NCBI GenBank assembly: GCA_958421275.1
Contig: CATZLI010000007.1
Span: 1 to 64,000 of the forward strand
Direction of reading: 5' to 3'
Length of the DNA: 64,000 nucleotides
From: an uncultured Collinsella sp.
Lineage (GTDB): Bacteria; Actinomycetota; Coriobacteriia; Coriobacteriales; Coriobacteriaceae
Part shown: positions 61,333 to 64,000 of the stretch, one piece after another
Layout: each line of letters opens with the position of its first letter
Position numbering within the stretch: position 1 is the first letter of the stretch
Program-made: the position numbers and the translations under genes
The notes under the pieces: generated by a model
The model's database searches: none
The model's input: the letters and a program-made list of their open reading frames with translations, nothing else
Told to the model about the DNA's origin: nothing

Positions 61333-62031
61333 TTACTCCTCGTCTTCGGCGTCGTCAGATTTTTTAACGCTAGCACGCTTCTTCTTTTTGGAGAGATCCA
61401 GGCCAAAACGTTTAACAAGCATTTCGCAAATCTCGCTCGAACGGGCCTTGAGATAGCTGCCCTTACCGTTCTCGGCATCGAACTTAAGGCGCAGCGCGAG
61501 CTTCTCGGCGACCTCGGCGTCAATCTCGCCCTGGCCAAACTCGTACAGGCAACCGAGCATGTCGCGATACTCGAGGTCGCCGTGGTAGCACTGGATGGCC
61601 TCGTCCAGGATGGGCCAAGCCTCGCGCGAACGCTCGACGCTCGTGGCACCCCACACGCACAGCAGGCGGAAGGCGGCATAGCGCAGCGTGGAGGAGATCT
61701 CGTCGAACAGCGCGGTCTCGGCGCCCTCAAAGGCATCGCCCAGCTGCTCGGGGCAGGTGGCGGCGAGCGCCGCCAGGGCATCGAGGGCCTCCCAGCGGGT
61801 CTGAGCCTCGGGGCGGTCGAGCGCCTCGATCAGCGCGGGCACGCAGGACACGACGCGCTGCGGATCGCGCTCGGCAAGCAGATGCAGCACGCGGGCGGCA
61901 AACTGGCGGATGCGGCGTGTGGGGCAGCCGAGCTCCTGGACCAGGCGGTCGACGGCGTTCTCATTCTCCTCTGCCAGCTGGAGCTGTGCCAGCTCCTCGT
62001 CGGTGAGCTGTTCGTCTTTATTTTCTGCCAT
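61333..62031 (-). CDS. HEAT-repeat protein
   Basis: This 232-residue, all-helical protein has several HEAT-like repeats between residues 25 and 140 (RIRQFAARVLHLLAERDPQRVVSCVPALIEALDRPEAQTRWEALDALAALAA). The C-terminus is Lys- then Asp/Glu-rich (SKKKKRASVKKSDDAEDEE). HEAT repeats are protein-binding scaffolds, and no enzymatic motif is seen. It is 6 nt from the isocitrate dehydrogenase gene and follows the small membrane protein gene, so it is translated from the same mRNA. A partner cannot be named. Confidence 0.85.
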   Translation of the reverse strand: MAENKDEQLTDEELAQLQLAEENENAVDRLVQELGCPTRRIRQFAARVLHLLAERDPQRVVSCVPALIEALDRPEAQTRWEALDALAALAATCPEQLGDAFEGAETALFDEISSTLRYAAFRLLCVWGATSVERSREAWPILDEAIQCYHGDLEYRDMLGCLYEFGQGEIDAEVAEKLALRLKFDAENGKGSYLKARSSEICEMLVKRFGLDLSKKKKRASVKKSDDAEDEE

Positions 62032-62046
62032 AGTTACCTCTTCTTA

Positions 62047-62475
62047 CTATTTCTTAGCGTGCTTGCCAGCACCCTTGCTGTCATCGGTGACCGAGATGAG
62101 CTGTCGGTCGGCTGCGCCATTGTGACGCGCACGGCGGCGTTCCTCGGCGTCGCCCGCATCGGCGGCGGCGCGATGAGCCTTGTTGACGTTAAAAACCTCG
62201 TCGTGCTTGCGCCATGGACCGACGGACTCGCCAAAGCTCATCTTAAGACCGGCGATAAAGCCGCCGAGCCAGCCGATCGGCGCAAACTGCACCAACGGGA
62301 ACAGCGAAAACACCCAGGTCAGCAGGACGACTGCCGCCGCACCTGCAAAGTTGGCAATCCAGTAGTCGCGCTTGGTGATGACGCGCTTTTCGCACGCCCA
62401 CTGGCCGCACAAAAAGCCAATGTAGATCGCAAAGAGAAAGAGCACCAGCGCTAGTACCACGAACGTCCAGCTCAT
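62047..62475 (-). CDS. Small membrane protein of unknown function
   Basis: This 142-residue protein has two hydrophobic segments (about 4-25 and 38-65), a short amphipathic loop, and a hydrophilic C-terminus from about residue 75 rich in Ala/Arg/Lys. The start is ATG 62475: GGGGAG overlaps the stop of the upstream gene. It is the second gene in the operon that ends with isocitrate dehydrogenase. I do not recognise a family, and no function is proposed. Confidence 0.8.
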   Translation of the reverse strand: MSWTFVVLALVLFLFAIYIGFLCGQWACEKRVITKRDYWIANFAGAAAVVLLTWVFSLFPLVQFAPIGWLGGFIAGLKMSFGESVGPWRKHDEVFNVNKAHRAAADAGDAEERRRARHNGAADRQLISVTDDSKGAGKHAKK

Positions 62476-62480
62476 GGGCG

Positions 62481-63560
62481 CTACTCCCCGTGATGGTGGC
62501 CGCAGCAGCACTCGTGGCCATCATCATGGCCGTGGCCGCCGCAGCACTCGTGGTCCTCGCCATGGTGGTGGCCGCAACCGCACTCGTGGTCGTCGCCGTG
62601 CTCGCCGCAACCGCAGCCGCCCTCGTGAGCACCGTGCTCTTCGGGACGATACTGCGACCAATCCAGACCGGCGGCGATGGCGTCAGCCTCCTCCTTGTAG
62701 AGGACCGTGATGGCCTGGGTGCCCAGCTTGGCGCCACCGATGGCGTCGAGCATGTCGTAGAGCGTAAAGGCGACGTCGGCGCCGGGCAGCGCAAGCTCGC
62801 GATCGTCGGCATAGGCGAGCGCCAAGCGCAGGTCCTTGATGAAGTGCTCGACCATAAAGCCGGGCTTGTAGTCGCCGTCGAGCGCCTTGGGAGCCAGGCT
62901 CTCCATGGCGCCGGACTTGCCGGTACCGCCCAGGATCATCTGGCGGGTCTTCTCCAGATCGAGGCCGCTCAGCTCGGCAAATGCCATGGCGTCTGCCATG
63001 CCGACCATGCAGGCGCCCAGCGACACCTGGTTGGCGAGCTTGGCAGCCTGGCCCTTGCCGGCGCCGTCGAAGCAGCAGATGGTTGCCGCGAAGGTGGAAA
63101 GGATGTCGCGGACCGGGGCGATGTCGTTCTCGGTAGCGCCCACGATAGCTGTGAGCGTGCCGGCGATAGCTCCCGACTCGCCGCCGGTGACGGGGCAGTC
63201 AAACGCCATGCGGCCGGAGACCTGGGCGGCCTCGGCAATGTCGCGCGCCAGCTCGGGCGAGCTCGTGGTGAGGTCGATCAGGACCGCGCCGGGCTTAGTG
63301 CACGCGAGCAGACCGTCACCCGCCAGGTAGAGCTCCTCGACCTCGGAGGGATAACCCACCATGGTAAAGACAACGTCGGCGTTCGCCGCGGCATCTGCCG
63401 GCGTATCAGCCCAGACGGCGCCGCGCTCAACGAGCGCTGCAGCCTTGGACTTGGTGCGGTTATTGACCGTGACGGAATAGCCGGCGTCCAGAATGTGGCC
63501 GGCGATGGGGGCACCCATGATTCCGGTGCCAATGAATGCGACGGAGAGCTTGTTTACCAT
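62481..63560 (-). CDS. Beta-hydroxyacid dehydrogenase (GarR/HIBADH family) with a His/Cys-rich C-terminal tail
   Basis: This 359-residue protein is, up to about residue 305, a standard NAD(P)-binding hydroxyacid dehydrogenase: AFIGTGIMGAPIAGHIL at the start, DCPVTGGESGAIAGTL (substrate loop near residue 120), GKGQAAKLANQ with the catalytic lysine near residue 172. The last ~53 residues are a repetitive tail (such as HECGCGHHHGEDHE) with about 14 His and 9 Cys, which is not part of the family. Such tails bind Ni, Zn, Co or similar metals in other proteins. Substrate may be tartronate semialdehyde or 3-hydroxyisobutyrate. First gene of its operon. AAAGGAAAGG precedes the ATG. Confidence 0.88.
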   Translation of the reverse strand: MVNKLSVAFIGTGIMGAPIAGHILDAGYSVTVNNRTKSKAAALVERGAVWADTPADAAANADVVFTMVGYPSEVEELYLAGDGLLACTKPGAVLIDLTTSSPELARDIAEAAQVSGRMAFDCPVTGGESGAIAGTLTAIVGATENDIAPVRDILSTFAATICCFDGAGKGQAAKLANQVSLGACMVGMADAMAFAELSGLDLEKTRQMILGGTGKSGAMESLAPKALDGDYKPGFMVEHFIKDLRLALAYADDRELALPGADVAFTLYDMLDAIGGAKLGTQAITVLYKEEADAIAAGLDWSQYRPEEHGAHEGGCGCGEHGDDHECGCGHHHGEDHECCGGHGHDDGHECCCGHHHGE

Positions 63561-63658
63561 GAAACCTTTCCTTTTGGGTTGGGTGTTGTTACCAGGTTAA
63601 ATACTCGGTGCCAGCGTTTCGGCCGTGACTTGAGGGCACTTGCAGCCGCAGCGCCTAC

Positions 63659-64000
63659 CTACTCGCCTCGCACGCGGCGCGCGATGCGGTCGGAAAGCGA
63701 GGCTTTCTCGGCGCGATTCTTGCCCCAAAACGCGCAGGCCACCATGCCGGGGCCCACGTGCGAGCCAATGGTGGGACCCACGGAGCCGCGAATGATCGTG
63801 ACGTCGGCGCAGCCCTCCTCCTTGCGGATGGCGGCTTCGAGCCAGTCACCGTCCTTTTCGGCATCGGCCGTCATGATGGCGATGGGCATGGTGCGATCGG
63901 GCACGTAGTTCTCGCGGAACGACTTGAGGATGGACTTGAGCGCCTTCTTGCGGCCGCGGTTGACGCCGATCAGCGACAGCGAGCCGGCAAGGTCGTAGGA
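63659..64000 (-). CDS. DegV-family fatty-acid-binding protein, C-terminal part (runs off the window)
   Basis: The open frame continues past the right edge; the visible ~113 C-terminal residues include GVNRGRKKALKSILK, PIAIMTADAEKDG and GPTIGSHVGPGMVACAFWG. This is the pattern of the second domain of DegV proteins, which bind fatty acids for activation. The start is outside the window. It lies about 100 nt upstream of the hydroxyacid dehydrogenase gene on the same strand; no terminator is evident between them. Confidence 0.85.
   Translation of the reverse strand, partial: SYDLAGSLSLIGVNRGRKKALKSILKSFRENYVPDRTMPIAIMTADAEKDGDWLEAAIRKEEGCADVTIIRGSVGPTIGSHVGPGMVACAFWGKNRAEKASLSDRIARRVRGE

Overview
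The window is about 60% GC, most genes have clear Shine-Dalgarno sites, and the gene set is that of a saccharolytic anaerobe: pyruvate formate-lyase, a flavodiiron protein, many PTS permeases and Leloir plus tagatose-6-phosphate galactose routes. I read it as a gut Coriobacteriia (Actinomycetota) chromosome, most likely Collinsella or a close relative. That is inference from gene content and protein flavour, not from a marker gene.

Layout. 0-5 kb: a pyruvate formate-lyase whose glycyl-radical domain is a separate small gene, then a 2-keto-3-deoxygluconate permease and a short-chain dehydrogenase. 5-10 kb: a MarR regulator with a heterodimeric ABC exporter. 10-20 kb: DAHP synthase, a BceAB-type ABC pair, a Nudix-Vsr fusion, an AraC regulator, a HAD phosphatase, a class II aldolase and a DeoR regulator. 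20-26 kb: a flavodiiron protein, a LacI regulator and galKT with three shared operators. 26-27 kb: an AAA/DUF4143 ATPase cassette between direct repeats. 27-31 kb: a lacA-lacB-lacX-like-lacC operon. 32-43 kb: lactose-type PTS IIA, then two lacI / lacE (IICB) / lacG sets. 43-46 kb: a LacR-like DeoR regulator, galM, an orphan mannose-family IIB lacking its active-site histidine, and tRNA-Thr(CGT). 46-50 kb: a lipoprotein, a YhcH protein, a nagA remnant and a second lacC/lacX-like pair. 50-57 kb: flavodoxin, nagA, agaS, a GntR regulator and a mannose-family PTS (IIA-YajC-IIB-IIC-IID). 58-64 kb: a DUF2975/XRE pair, an anchored SurA-like protein, NAD-type isocitrate dehydrogenase, a HEAT-repeat protein, a small membrane protein, a hydroxyacid dehydrogenase with a His/Cys-rich tail, and a partial DegV gene.

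How the genes fit. Lactose-type disaccharides would enter through LacEF and be split by LacG. Galactose-6-P then goes through LacAB to tagatose-6-P and through LacC to tagatose-1,6-bisphosphate. The aga-type PTS with NagA and AgaS would deliver tagatose-6-P from GalNAc, so the two LacC paralogs are natural shared steps. No lacD is present; the class II aldolase at 18 kb is the only candidate for the last step. Free galactose would use GalM, GalK and GalT (no galE here).

The intergenic regions are unusually structured. There is a three-copy structured element immediately 3' of aroF, lacC and lacB whose stems covary. LytTR-like 9-bp direct repeats with 12-bp spacing lie upstream of five sugar loci. 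There are operators for at least four local regulators, and several families of palindromes, MITE-like inverted repeats and direct repeats.
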